From Pseudomonas sp. Teo4 (GTDB lineage Bacteria > Pseudomonadota > Gammaproteobacteria > Pseudomonadales > Pseudomonadaceae), in contig NZ_JAXCIL010000001.1 in the NCBI RefSeq assembly GCF_034387475.1, forward strand, positions 2,232,001 to 2,296,000: DNA of 64,000 nt, written 5' to 3'. Under the pieces are notes generated by a model. That model was not told where the DNA came from. It did no database searches and worked only from the letters and a program-made list of their open reading frames with translations. Made by a program: the position numbers and the translations under genes. Position 1 is the first letter of the stretch, and each line of letters starts with the position of its first letter. Of the stretch, positions 17,846-27,113 are shown one piece after another.

Positions 17846-20350
17846 TCACTGTCCGCGCAGGTCTTCAAAGAAGGCCTGCCGGCCATCCACCTGGCTCGAC
17901 GCCCGTGGCGCGCTCGCCGCCTCGCCGTTGGCCGCCTCCACATGCCAGTAGCAATGGCTGACGGCGCGGGTCACCGCCACATAGGCCAGACGTTGCACTT
18001 CTTCTTTCTGCGCCGTATCGAACGGCTGGGCATCACCTGAACGCCCAAGACCGGCCAGGCGGTAGACCTGGTTCTTGTACGGTGAACTGGTCAGGTACTG
18101 GCAGTCGCCCAACATGAACACCGCATCGGCTTGCAGGCCCTTGGCGCTGTGATAGGTCAACTGGCGCAGTCGACGTTGCTCAGCGGGCAACGCCGCTTCG
18201 GCTTGCAGCACCGGTAACAGGTGTTCGTTCATCAAGGCTTTGTCGCTGCCCTTGCGGTACAGCATCATCACCGATTCGCCCTGTTGGTAGTGCTCGATCA
18301 AGGTCTGGCCGAGCGCTGCCTCGTCGCGGTCGAATACCTTTACCGGCGAACCTGGCAATTCAGCAGCCAGGCCTGCAGCGCGGGCCTTCTTGCCAGCGAT
18401 GGCGGGCGCACCCTTGACCAGATGCTCGGCGGCATCGATCACCTGCTGTTGGCAGCGGTAGTTGTCGACCAGCATCACCCGGGTGTTGGCCGGTGACGGG
18501 AACGCCTTGGTGAACTCCATGAAGTACTTGGGCGAGCTGCCGCGCCAGCCGTAGATCGATTGCCAATCGTCACCCACACACATCAGCGACGAATGCTGGG
18601 CATTGCGCCCTGTGTGCAGTGGCGCGCCGCGCCGGCGGATCTCAGCGAGGCAGGCCCGCAGCCAACTGACGATCTGCGGCGAAACGTCCTGGAACTCGTC
18701 GATCATCAGGTGCGCCAGGGGGCGCAGCAGCGGATCGGGCAACAGCTGCAGGTTCTCGGGATTGTTTTCGCCAAACAGCGCGAACATGCGGTTGTAGCTC
18801 ATCACCGGCGGCGACTGGGCCAACAAGTGCGCTTCCAGTGCCTTCCAGTACAGGGCCAGTGCTTCAAAGAACAGTCCATCGCTGTCACCCGAGGGGAAGC
18901 TCATCGCCGCCACGGCCCTGTTCACCTCAAGGCCGAGGTTCTCGATGAAGTTGGCCGCACCGACGAAGGCATCGAGCAGCGGTGCCGGCGCCAGCTCACC
19001 CTTGACCTTGTACTCAAAACCTGGGCCCGCCACCGCATCTCCCGCCAGCGATGCTGCCAGGCGCCGGGCCATTGCGTAGTTGTCGAGCCAGATCAGGGGT
19101 TTGTCACAGAAGGCCTGCAACAGCGTGCGCTTGACCGCCCACTCCGCACGCACCGCAAGCTTGGCGCCCGGACGCTGGTACTGGGCGCTTTCCGACGGGT
19201 CGAAGCCCAGCACCACCCAGGCATCCAGCCCCGCCAGCCGCCCATGGACATGAAAGCGACTGCCGCGGATCTCCACCGTCTCGCGGCACGGCTCGATGCC
19301 CTTGATAGGCCAGGCACCTGCAGCGAACCACAGGTCTTCGATCACATCGCACAGTTCTTCGTCGCGCTGGGCAGCGAGCTGCGTCACTTGCACGCGCTTC
19401 TGCACGTCCGGGTGGTCCGGGTCCAGCGGCTTGAGCTGCAGGGCCTCGCGGCGCAGGGTCGCGACGATTTCGGCGAAGCGCGGGCTGTCTTCGAGCAGCT
19501 GGCTGTAGCACAGGTTGAGTTGCTGGCGCTGGGCATCGTTCAGACGCAGGTCGAACGGGTTGCTGTCAGCCTCGGCTTCCTGGCCTGCGGGCATCTCGTT
19601 GCCCAGTGTCTCGAATGCCCGCACCTGGCCAAAGCCCGGCAGGCTGCGCACCAGCGGCAGGATGCGCGAATGGAAGGTGCGCACCAGTTCGCGGGCGCGG
19701 GCAGGCGGCAGGTCGAGTTGCCAGAGGGCGAAGACCTGCACCAGGCGCTTGATGAAATCCTTGCGCGACTCGCGGGTGAAGGTGACCACGGTCATCGCAT
19801 CCAGCTCGTAGCCCAGGTACTGGCGCAACAGCAATATACGCAGCACCAGCGAGGTCGACTTGCCCGCACCCGCGCCCGCCACGACGCAGGTGGAGGGGGT
19901 GTCGCTGAAAATCAGCTTCCACTGCGCCGCGCTGGGCTGGGCTTCGGCAGGCAGGCGCTGGGCGACATCGGCCTTGAAGCGCTTCTTCAACTCAGCGGTA
20001 AGCGGCAGGCGCCAATCATCGAACAGCTTGTCGTCCTGGCCAGGCACGGCGGGCGTATCGGGGCGGGTGTCACGGATCACCAGCACCTGGCGCCCGGCTT
20101 CGTAACCCTCCACCCGCCCACGCTCGAACCCTTCGCGCAGGCCATCGGCGTGGCCACTGCGCTGGCCGCTGGCATGGCCAAGGAACCAGGAGTCGCGGTG
20201 TTGTGCCTGCAGGCGGGTCAGGCCGCGCCCCAGCAGGCGTGCAGCCAGGCGACGAAACCAGGGAAGCTGGGCGGGCGGGGTCAGTTCGGCGGGCGCCTGG
20301 GGTTGCTCGTGGGCCACGGTCACTCCGTTGAAAATCGAATCAGCAGCCAT
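17846..20350 (-). CDS. UvrD/Rep-type superfamily 1A DNA helicase
   Basis: I choose ATG 20350 (MAADSIF), giving 834 residues; an in-frame ATG 69 bp upstream adds an unlikely basic leader. The first about 140 residues precede the core and are rich in Arg/Gly/Gln. Helicase motifs are clear: Walker A AGAGAGKSTS, motif Ia VVTFTRESR, DEXX box LMIDEFQDVS, motif III GDDWQSIYGWRG, motif IV VDNYRCQQQ, motif V YHSAKGLQAD and VI AYVAVTRAVS. It is a 3'-5' ATP-dependent helicase, likely in DNA repair or replication-fork processing. It stands alone. Confidence 0.93.
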   Translation of the reverse strand: MAADSIFNGVTVAHEQPQAPAELTPPAQLPWFRRLAARLLGRGLTRLQAQHRDSWFLGHASGQRSGHADGLREGFERGRVEGYEAGRQVLVIRDTRPDTPAVPGQDDKLFDDWRLPLTAELKKRFKADVAQRLPAEAQPSAAQWKLIFSDTPSTCVVAGAGAGKSTSLVLRILLLRQYLGYELDAMTVVTFTRESRKDFIKRLVQVFALWQLDLPPARARELVRTFHSRILPLVRSLPGFGQVRAFETLGNEMPAGQEAEADSNPFDLRLNDAQRQQLNLCYSQLLEDSPRFAEIVATLRREALQLKPLDPDHPDVQKRVQVTQLAAQRDEELCDVIEDLWFAAGAWPIKGIEPCRETVEIRGSRFHVHGRLAGLDAWVVLGFDPSESAQYQRPGAKLAVRAEWAVKRTLLQAFCDKPLIWLDNYAMARRLAASLAGDAVAGPGFEYKVKGELAPAPLLDAFVGAANFIENLGLEVNRAVAAMSFPSGDSDGLFFEALALYWKALEAHLLAQSPPVMSYNRMFALFGENNPENLQLLPDPLLRPLAHLMIDEFQDVSPQIVSWLRACLAEIRRRGAPLHTGRNAQHSSLMCVGDDWQSIYGWRGSSPKYFMEFTKAFPSPANTRVMLVDNYRCQQQVIDAAEHLVKGAPAIAGKKARAAGLAAELPGSPVKVFDRDEAALGQTLIEHYQQGESVMMLYRKGSDKALMNEHLLPVLQAEAALPAEQRRLRQLTYHSAKGLQADAVFMLGDCQYLTSSPYKNQVYRLAGLGRSGDAQPFDTAQKEEVQRLAYVAVTRAVSHCYWHVEAANGEAASAPRASSQVDGRQAFFEDLRGQ

Positions 20351-20525
20351 GTTCGCCGCATCCACAAAAAATCGCCAGCGAATCAGTGTATTACGCGACA
20401 AAGCGGCTAAACGCCGCAAACCTTTTAATCGATTTTACAGATATGTTTAAGCCGATATTTACGCTTATTTTCGATCTTTCAATAGCGCATCATGGCGCCA
20501 TTCCACTGATTCAAGGAGCACGACC

Positions 20526-21224
20526 ATGCTGCAACTGCGACCGTTCGAAAGCCTCGGCCACGCCAACCACGGCTGGCTCGACGCTCACCATCATTTCTCC
20601 TTTGCCGAGTATTACGACCCTGCGCGCATGCACTGGGGCAACCTGCGGGTCTGGAACGACGACCTGATCGCGGCCGGCAGCGGCTTCCCACCGCACCCGC
20701 ACCGAGACATGGAAATCATCACTTATGTGCGTGAAGGCGCCATCAGCCACCAGGACAGCCTGGGCAACAAGGGCCGTACCGAGGCAGGCGATGTACAGGT
20801 GATGAGTGCCGGCACCGGGATCGTCCACAGCGAATACAACCTGGAAGACGTCGACACGCGGATATTCCAGATCTGGATCGTACCTGAGCAGGTCGGCGAC
20901 GCGCCGTCCTGGGGGACCCGCCCTTTCCCCAAAGGCGAACGCGGTGAAGGCTTCGTGACCCTGGCCAGCGGCCGTGCCGGTGATGAAGACAGCTTGCAGA
21001 TCCGCACCGATGCAAGGCTGGTGGCAGCCACCCTGCGCGCTGGGGAAAGTGCCGAGTACCGCTTCGACGCCGGGCGCCGGGGTTATCTGGTGCCAGCCAA
21101 GGGGTTGGTGGAGGTCAACGGATTGCGCGCCAAGGCCCGGGATGGAGTGGCCATCGAGCAGGAGGAAGTGCTGCGGGTGACTGCTATCGAGGACAGCGAG
21201 ATCGTGCTGGTTGATGTCGCCTGA
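20526..21224 (+). CDS. Pirin-family protein (YhhW-like bicupin)
   Basis: This 232-residue bicupin starts at an ATG after a strong AAGGAG. Metal ligands of the N-terminal cupin are visible: HPHRDMEIITYV (two His and Glu) and the later GTGIVHSEYN (His and Glu). The family includes Fe/Ni-binding pirins with quercetin 2,3-dioxygenase activity in E. coli YhhW. The physiological role in Pseudomonas is not settled. The length is typical. It stands alone, convergent with pgm across a REP pair. Confidence 0.93.
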   Translation: MLQLRPFESLGHANHGWLDAHHHFSFAEYYDPARMHWGNLRVWNDDLIAAGSGFPPHPHRDMEIITYVREGAISHQDSLGNKGRTEAGDVQVMSAGTGIVHSEYNLEDVDTRIFQIWIVPEQVGDAPSWGTRPFPKGERGEGFVTLASGRAGDEDSLQIRTDARLVAATLRAGESAEYRFDAGRRGYLVPAKGLVEVNGLRAKARDGVAIEQEEVLRVTAIEDSEIVLVDVA

Positions 21225-21244
21225 GTGACGGGGGCCGCGTTGCG

Positions 21245-21275
21245 GCCCATTCGCGGGTAAACCCGCTCCCACAGG
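21245..21275 (+). repeat. REP element, unit 1 of an inverted pair
   Basis: The canonical P. putida-group REP core TTCGCGGGTAAACCCGC followed by TCCCACAGG lies here. The second unit at 21341-21376 is its inverted partner. Both sit between the convergent pirin and pgm stop codons, making a BIME that can fold in either transcript. Confidence 0.9.
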
Positions 21276-21340
21276 TTCTGCGCTGCTGTTCAGGGCAGTG
21301 ATATGCCTGTGGGAGATTACCCAAGAACGTGCGCCGCGTA

Positions 21341-21376
21341 CCCTGTGGGAGCGGGTTTACCCGCGAATGGGCTGCA
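21341..21376 (-). repeat. REP element, unit 2 of the inverted pair
   Basis: This is the reverse complement of the unit at 21245-21275: CCTGTGGGAGC, GGGTTTACCCGCGAA, GGGC. The about 65-bp spacer contains another CTGTGGGAGATTACCC fragment, a degenerate third copy. Likely roles are termination or mRNA protection at this convergent junction. Confidence 0.9.
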
Positions 21377-21403
21377 CAGCAGCCCCTCGCTCATGCCCTT
21401 CGA

Positions 21404-23041
21404 TCAGGCAATCGCCGCATCCACCAGCACCTGGGCTTCCTGTACCAGACGCTGCAAGTGCGCCTCGTCGATGAAGCTCTCGGCGTAGATCTTGTAGATA
21501 TCCTCGGTACCCGAAGGACGCGCGGCAAACCAGCCGTTGGCGGTCATCACCTTCAACCCACCTATCGCCTGGCCATTGCCCGGTGCGTGGCTGAGAATCT
21601 GCACGATCGGCTCGCCCGCCAGTTCGGTCGACTTCACCTGCTCCGGCGCCAATTTGCTCAACAGGGATTTCTGCCGTGCATCGGCCTTGGCCTCGACGCG
21701 GGTAGCGTAAGGCTTGCCCAGTGCTTCGGTCAGGTCCGCGTAGGCCTGGCTCGGGTTGCGCCCGGTACGCGCGGTCATTTCCGCCGCCAGCAGTGCCGGA
21801 ATCAAGCCATCCTTGTCGGTAGCCCAGACCGAACCGTCCTTGCGCAGGAACGACGCGCCCGCGCTTTCCTCACCGCCAAAGCCCAACGAACCGTCGAACA
21901 GCCCCTGGGCAAAGAACTTGAAGCCAACCGGCACTTCATACAACTCACGCCCCAGGCGCTCGGTAACGCGGTCGATCAGGCCGCTGGACACCACGGTCTT
22001 GCCCACGGCAGCATCTTGGCGCCATTGCGGGCGGTGACGGTACAGGTAGTCGATGGCCACCGCCAGGTAGTTGTTCGGTTGCAGCAGTCCGTCGGGCGTG
22101 ACGATACCGTGGCGGTCGTGATCCGGGTCGCAGGCGAACGCCACGTCGAAACGCTCGCGCAGGCCAATCAAGCCCTGCATGGCGTAAGGCGAGGACGGGT
22201 CCATGCGGATCTGGCCGTCCCAGTCGACGGTCATGAAGCGGAACGTCGGGTCGACCTCGGTATTCACCACTTCCAGATTCAGCTGATAACGCTCGGCAAT
22301 CGCCGACCAGTAGCGTACCCCTGCCCCGCCCAGCGGATCGACGCCCAGGCGCAGGTTGGCACCACGGATGACGTCGAAGTCGATGACGTTCTCAAGGTCT
22401 GCAACATAGTTGGACACGTAGTCATGACGCTGGGTTGTCGCCGCTTGCAGTGCCTGGGCATGCTCCATGCGCTTGACGCCGGCAAGGCCCGCGCCCAGCA
22501 GTTCGTTGGCCTTGGCCTCGATCCACTTGGTCACATCGCTGTCGGCCGGGCCACCGTTGGGCGGGTTGTACTTGAAGCCACCACTTTGCGGCGGGTTGTG
22601 CGAAGGCGTGATGACGATACCGTCCGCCAGGCCCTGCTCGCGGCCGCGGTTGTAGCAAAGAATGGCGTGGGACACCGCAGGCGTCGGGGTGTACTCATCG
22701 TCCTTGGACAGCATCACCTGCACACCATTGGCCGCCAGAACCTCCAGAGCGCTGGCCGCTGCAGGGGCAGACAAGGCATGGGTATCGGCACCGATGAACA
22801 GCGGGCCATCGATGCCCTTCTCCTGGCGATACAGGCAGATGGCCTGGGTAATGGCCAGCACGTGATGCTCGTTGAAGCTCAATTCAAGCGAACTGCCCCG
22901 GTGCCCCGAGGTGCCGAAGGCCACGCGCTGGGCCGCCACGGCGGCGTCGGGACGGCCGGTGTAATAGGCGGTGAGCAGTCGGGGAATATCGACCAGCACG
23001 CTGGCCGGAGCCGGCTTGCCTGCCAAAGGACTGAGCGTCAT
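21404..23041 (-). CDS. pgm: Phosphoglucomutase (alpha-D-glucose phosphate-specific)
   Basis: A 545-residue cytoplasmic enzyme interconverting glucose-1-phosphate and glucose-6-phosphate, feeding glycogen/trehalose and cell-envelope sugars. The signature active site is [12 protein letters not shown] with the phosphoserine; metal-binding DPDHDRHG, sugar-binding GEESAGASF and the phosphate-binding [12 protein letters not shown] follow in order. The N-terminus [12 protein letters not shown] and full length fit the Pgm class. It is a single gene with REPs downstream. Confidence 0.96.
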   Translation of the reverse strand: MTLSPLAGKPAPASVLVDIPRLLTAYYTGRPDAAVAAQRVAFGTSGHRGSSLELSFNEHHVLAITQAICLYRQEKGIDGPLFIGADTHALSAPAAASALEVLAANGVQVMLSKDDEYTPTPAVSHAILCYNRGREQGLADGIVITPSHNPPQSGGFKYNPPNGGPADSDVTKWIEAKANELLGAGLAGVKRMEHAQALQAATTQRHDYVSNYVADLENVIDFDVIRGANLRLGVDPLGGAGVRYWSAIAERYQLNLEVVNTEVDPTFRFMTVDWDGQIRMDPSSPYAMQGLIGLRERFDVAFACDPDHDRHGIVTPDGLLQPNNYLAVAIDYLYRHRPQWRQDAAVGKTVVSSGLIDRVTERLGRELYEVPVGFKFFAQGLFDGSLGFGGEESAGASFLRKDGSVWATDKDGLIPALLAAEMTARTGRNPSQAYADLTEALGKPYATRVEAKADARQKSLLSKLAPEQVKSTELAGEPIVQILSHAPGNGQAIGGLKVMTANGWFAARPSGTEDIYKIYAESFIDEAHLQRLVQEAQVLVDAAIA

Positions 23042-23127
23042 GCAAAAACCTCGAGTTCAACGGATGTGGGTGTTGGAACACGAAGTGTACTGGGAGTTGC
23101 AACACTGCGCGATGGGCCTGCCGAGGA

Positions 23128-25389
23128 TTATTCGCTGGCCGTATGCCACCACGCGGGAAACATCTGCTGAACCCGCGCCTGGGCAAAGCGTTCGTCGATC
23201 AGCACCAGCACACCACGGTCCTGATCGCCTCGAATGACCCGACCAGCGGCCTGGATGACCTTGCGCACACCGGGGTACAGGTAGGCGTAGTCGAAACCGG
23301 CACCGAACTGCCGGCCCAGGCGCTGTTTGAACTGTTCGTTGACAGGGTTCACTTGCGGCAACCCAAGGGTTGCGACAAAGGCACCGACCAGTCGCGTGCC
23401 TGGCAGGTCGACGCCCTCGCCAAAGGCACCACCCAGCACAGCGAAGCCCACACCTTGGCCATCAGCAACGAAGCGCTCAAGAAACGCCTGGCGAGCCTGC
23501 TCGTCCATGCCCGGCGTCTGCTGCCACAAAGGAATCGACGGATGCAGTCGAGTCACCACGTCCACGACTTGTTGCAGGTATTCAAAGCTGCTGAAAAACG
23601 CGAGGTAGTTGCCTGGCATCCGCTGATATTGCTCGGCGATCAGCTTGGTGATGGGTAACAGCGAGGCTTGCCGCTGCTGGTAACGGGTGGACACTTCGCT
23701 GGCGATGCGCACCTCCAGCTGTTCGCCCCGAAATGGCGCAGCCACCTCCAGCCACGCGGTATCGGCCGGCATGCCCAGCAGGTCGGCATAGAAATGCCGT
23801 GGACTCAGCGTGGCTGAAAACAACGTCACGCTGCGGGCGGCCTGCATGCGCGGAGCCAGCAGCCGCGCTGGCGTGACATTGCGCAGGCACAGCGTTGCCA
23901 GACGGCGCTTGCGTTGGCCGTCGCGCAGGCTGACGTCGAACAGGAAATGCTCATCGAACAGTTCGGCCACGCGATTGAACTGCAGGGCCTGGAAGAAGAA
24001 CTGCAGTACCTGCGGGTCCACTTCGGCGGTCGCCTGGTCCAGGCGTTCCTGAATGACCCCGATGCATTGCTGCAGGGTTCGCAGAAAAGCCTCGGGCAGA
24101 TGGTCACTGGCCTGGTAAGGCGCCTGTTGAGCCTTGTACACGGCATTCCACTGGCGGTTCAGCCTGTCCAGCGCGCTGGTCAGGCCCGGTGGTTTGCTCT
24201 GGCGCAGAGCAAGCAACTGGCCCTGGTCGAGGCTGGCGCTGTACATGCCACGACCACGTTCGACCAGGTTGTGCGCCTCGTCCACCAGTACCGCCACCCG
24301 CCACTGGTTGGCCTGGGTCAGGCTGAACAGCAACGCATGGGCATCGAAGTAATAGTTGTAATCGGCCACCAGCACATCCACCCAACGGGCCATTTCCTGG
24401 CCCAGGTAGTACGGGCACACCTGGTGGGCCAAGGCCACCTCGCGCAGCTGTTGTCGATCGAGCATCGGCAAGCAGGCTGCCGCCTCCCGTGCCGCTGGCA
24501 GGCGATCATAGAAACCCCGAGCCAGAGGGCAGGACTCACCGTGGCAAGCCTTGTCGGGGTGTTCACAAGCCTTGTCACGGGCGATCAGCTCCAAGGTACG
24601 CAAGGCAGGCTGCTTCGAGGCTTCATCGATTTGCCGCAGGGTATCGAGGGCCAATGCGCGGCCGGGGGTCTTGGCAGTCAGGAAGAACAGCTTGTCGAGC
24701 TGTTGCGGCACCATGGCCTTGAGCAAAGGGAACAACGTGCCAAGGGTCTTGCCGATACCCGTGCTGGCCTGGGCCATCAGGCAACGGCCGGTGCTGACCG
24801 CCTTGTACAGCGTCTCGGCCAACTGGCGCTGGCCCTGGCGAAACTGCGGGTACGGAAAGCTCAGCGCCTGCAAGCCCTGGTTGCGTTCAAGCAGGCGTTG
24901 CTCCTGATACTGGGCCCAGGCGAGAAAACGCTGGCACTGGGTTTCAAAAAAGCCTTGCAGCTCGTCAGCTGGATAGTGCTCGCTGATCAGCGTCTGGCCA
25001 TCGCTGTCGACGTCCAGATACACCAGTGCCACATCGATGGAGGTCAGTTGCCGAGCCTGACACAACAGCCAGGCATAGACCTTCGCCTGAGCCCAGTGCA
25101 ATTGCCGATGATTGGCGGGCTGGCGCGCCAGATCGCCACGGTAGGTCTTGATTTCCTCCAGACGGTTGCGGCCCGGATCATAGCCATCGGCACGCCCGCG
25201 CACCTGCAACCCCTGGTACTGGCCTTCAAGGGTAATTTCCGACTCGTAGTCAGCCGCACGCCGGGCCACTACGCGACGGTGCCCTTCGATACCTTCCAGG
25301 GCCGTCGGTGATGGAGTGAAGCGCAAGTCCAGATCGCCGACCTTGGCGCTGAACTCGCACAGGGCGCGCACCGCCACGCAGTAGTTCAC
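23128..25389 (-). CDS. XPD/DinG-like helicase with N-terminal PD-(D/E)XK nuclease-like domain
   Basis: The start is taken as GTG 25389, which forms GTGA with the stop of the upstream VRR-NUC gene (753 residues). The N-terminal about 170 residues have a Cas4-like nuclease pattern: VRGRADGYDP followed by LEEIKTYRG. Then come the helicase P-loop ASTGIGKT, four Cys spaced as in the XPD iron-sulphur domain (CEHPDKAC, ESCPLARG, VCPYYLG), and the DEAH box VLVDEAHNL. Motif VI lies in IQAAGRVIRGDQDRG. It is a predicted 5'-3' structure-specific helicase. Coupling to a FAN1-type nuclease implies joint action on branched or cross-linked DNA. Confidence 0.92.
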   Translation of the reverse strand: MNYCVAVRALCEFSAKVGDLDLRFTPSPTALEGIEGHRRVVARRAADYESEITLEGQYQGLQVRGRADGYDPGRNRLEEIKTYRGDLARQPANHRQLHWAQAKVYAWLLCQARQLTSIDVALVYLDVDSDGQTLISEHYPADELQGFFETQCQRFLAWAQYQEQRLLERNQGLQALSFPYPQFRQGQRQLAETLYKAVSTGRCLMAQASTGIGKTLGTLFPLLKAMVPQQLDKLFFLTAKTPGRALALDTLRQIDEASKQPALRTLELIARDKACEHPDKACHGESCPLARGFYDRLPAAREAAACLPMLDRQQLREVALAHQVCPYYLGQEMARWVDVLVADYNYYFDAHALLFSLTQANQWRVAVLVDEAHNLVERGRGMYSASLDQGQLLALRQSKPPGLTSALDRLNRQWNAVYKAQQAPYQASDHLPEAFLRTLQQCIGVIQERLDQATAEVDPQVLQFFFQALQFNRVAELFDEHFLFDVSLRDGQRKRRLATLCLRNVTPARLLAPRMQAARSVTLFSATLSPRHFYADLLGMPADTAWLEVAAPFRGEQLEVRIASEVSTRYQQRQASLLPITKLIAEQYQRMPGNYLAFFSSFEYLQQVVDVVTRLHPSIPLWQQTPGMDEQARQAFLERFVADGQGVGFAVLGGAFGEGVDLPGTRLVGAFVATLGLPQVNPVNEQFKQRLGRQFGAGFDYAYLYPGVRKVIQAAGRVIRGDQDRGVLVLIDERFAQARVQQMFPAWWHTASE

Positions 25390-27041
25390 TGCGCATCGCT
25401 CCAACGGACATGGCATACCGCTACCGGCAGCCCATGCTCGGCGCAGAACGCCAACCAACGCAACTGGTTGTCCTGCAGGCGATCACCCGGCCCCTTGACC
25501 TCGACCATTCGGTAGCGCCCCTGCTCCGGCCAGAACTGGATCAGGTCGGGCATGCCTGCGCGGTTGTTGCGGATGTCTTGCAACAGCCGCAAGAAGCACT
25601 GTTTCAGATGGGCCGGTGGCAAACAAGCCAGTGCCTGATCAAGCAGCGCCTGGCTCAATTGCCCCCAGAACACGAAAGGCGACTGCAGGCCCTGTTTGGC
25701 GATGTAGCACTCACGTATGGCCTGGCGATAACTTCCATCGTCGAGCCGTGCCAGGCATGCGTCGAACAGCGCGGCACGACGTTGCTGGAAGTCGCTGTCA
25801 TGCAGATCCTGTGGCCCGCTCTGGAAGGGGTTGAAAAACGCCCCCGGTACTGGGGCGAAAATCGCCTCCCAGCACAAAAGGCCGAACAGGCTGTTGAACA
25901 GGGTGTTTTCCACGTAATGGGCCACTGCGCCCTCCCCGGCCAGGTGTTGCCGCACCGCCTCCTCGACCCCTAACGCAGCTTGCTCGCGAGGCAGTTCCAG
26001 TTCGATCAGCGTCAAAGGCGCAGCACGGCCGCGCTTTGGCGCTGGGCCTCCGAGCTTGCGCGCAAGCCTGGGCAGCATGCGCTCAAGGGCCTGGATCTCC
26101 AGGGCGTTGGCCGGTGCGTCTGCCAACTGCTGTGCCAACGCAAGGGCCTGCGGCCACTGCTCACAGCGCTCCAGCACTCGCACTTGCCGGATCCGTGCCT
26201 GCGCGTGGCTGCTTTGCGCGTATACCGCCAGGGCAAGGTCCCAGTCGCCCAGTCGCTCGCACTGCTGGCCAAGGGCAAACAGCAAACGCGCTCGGCGCCG
26301 CGCCAACCAGGGGTTGTCACTGCTCAGGCCGTGCAAGGCCGCGAGGATGGCATCGGGTGATTCGCCTTGTTCCAGGCCCTCGGCACACTGGTGCAAGGCC
26401 ATCGCAAGATCGACCTCTGCCCGCTCACGTAACGCTCGGGAGTCCGCGCTGAACGGCACTGCTTCAAAACGCAGCAGGCCCAGGTCGGCAAGCACGAACT
26501 CAGACCAATCCTGGTAAAGGTTGCCGAAAAACAGGAGACGGATGCGATCACACAAGGGCTGCAGGCGCCATTGAACGATGCGCACAGGAGCATCCTCAAA
26601 CCATTCGGCCATCGGCCTGGCATCAAGCGCCAAGGCCTGCAACTGCGCCAGCCAATCACTTTTGGAGGCTTTGGGTCGGGTCAGCAGCCCTGCAAAGCCT
26701 GCAGCGAGCTCATCCTTGCGCAGCAGGGCAAACAGTTGTTCCAGGCTCAGGTATTCTGGCTCGCCGACCCAACCAAGCGCTTGCAATGGCCGCAGTGCAA
26801 GCATGGGGTCACCGATTTCAGCGTAATCGAGCCGGTCGCAACGAAACAGCTCGCCCTTGCGCATGACCATGCGCACCATCAGCGCCTGCGCAGGCTCCTC
26901 CAAACGGGTGAAGGCCTGGATGAACGCCAGCTCGTGGGCATCCAGCAGGTCCGCGTAGCGTTGTTCGACCCACAGCAACACCTCACGGAAGTTGTGCAGG
27001 TAATACAACGGGTCGTCGACGGAATGGGCAATCACGGGCAA
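25386..27041 (-). CDS. VRR-NUC domain nuclease, bacterial FAN1 homologue
   Basis: This 551-residue protein has a helical N-terminal SAP-like/TPR region (WVGEPEYLSLEQLFALLRKD; ALGQQCERLGDWDLALAVY) and a C-terminal VRR-NUC nuclease. The catalytic residues are visible in PDLIQFWP (Asp) and MVEVKGPGDRLQDNQ (Glu-Val-Lys). The layout and length match FAN1 of P. aeruginosa, a 5' flap/structure-specific nuclease that unhooks interstrand cross-links. The next gene is a XPD-like helicase overlapping by 4 bp. I consider the assignment firm; the helicase-nuclease cooperation is inferred. Confidence 0.93.
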   Translation of the reverse strand: MPVIAHSVDDPLYYLHNFREVLLWVEQRYADLLDAHELAFIQAFTRLEEPAQALMVRMVMRKGELFRCDRLDYAEIGDPMLALRPLQALGWVGEPEYLSLEQLFALLRKDELAAGFAGLLTRPKASKSDWLAQLQALALDARPMAEWFEDAPVRIVQWRLQPLCDRIRLLFFGNLYQDWSEFVLADLGLLRFEAVPFSADSRALRERAEVDLAMALHQCAEGLEQGESPDAILAALHGLSSDNPWLARRRARLLFALGQQCERLGDWDLALAVYAQSSHAQARIRQVRVLERCEQWPQALALAQQLADAPANALEIQALERMLPRLARKLGGPAPKRGRAAPLTLIELELPREQAALGVEEAVRQHLAGEGAVAHYVENTLFNSLFGLLCWEAIFAPVPGAFFNPFQSGPQDLHDSDFQQRRAALFDACLARLDDGSYRQAIRECYIAKQGLQSPFVFWGQLSQALLDQALACLPPAHLKQCFLRLLQDIRNNRAGMPDLIQFWPEQGRYRMVEVKGPGDRLQDNQLRWLAFCAEHGLPVAVCHVRWSDAQ

Positions 27042-27113
27042 AGTTGGGCAGCGGATAGAGGTACTGGTTATACATACAGACCCCTTGGACTTGCAAGCGT
27101 CATGGATCAGCGG

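Noticed and set aside
18560..20410. Antisense open frame of 616 codons over the UvrD-like helicase
   Set aside because: Shadow of the real gene; Arg/Gln/His composition and no motif. The helicase motifs on the other strand are complete.
21329..23170. Antisense open frame over pgm
   Set aside because: Shadow frame; pgm has every catalytic motif.
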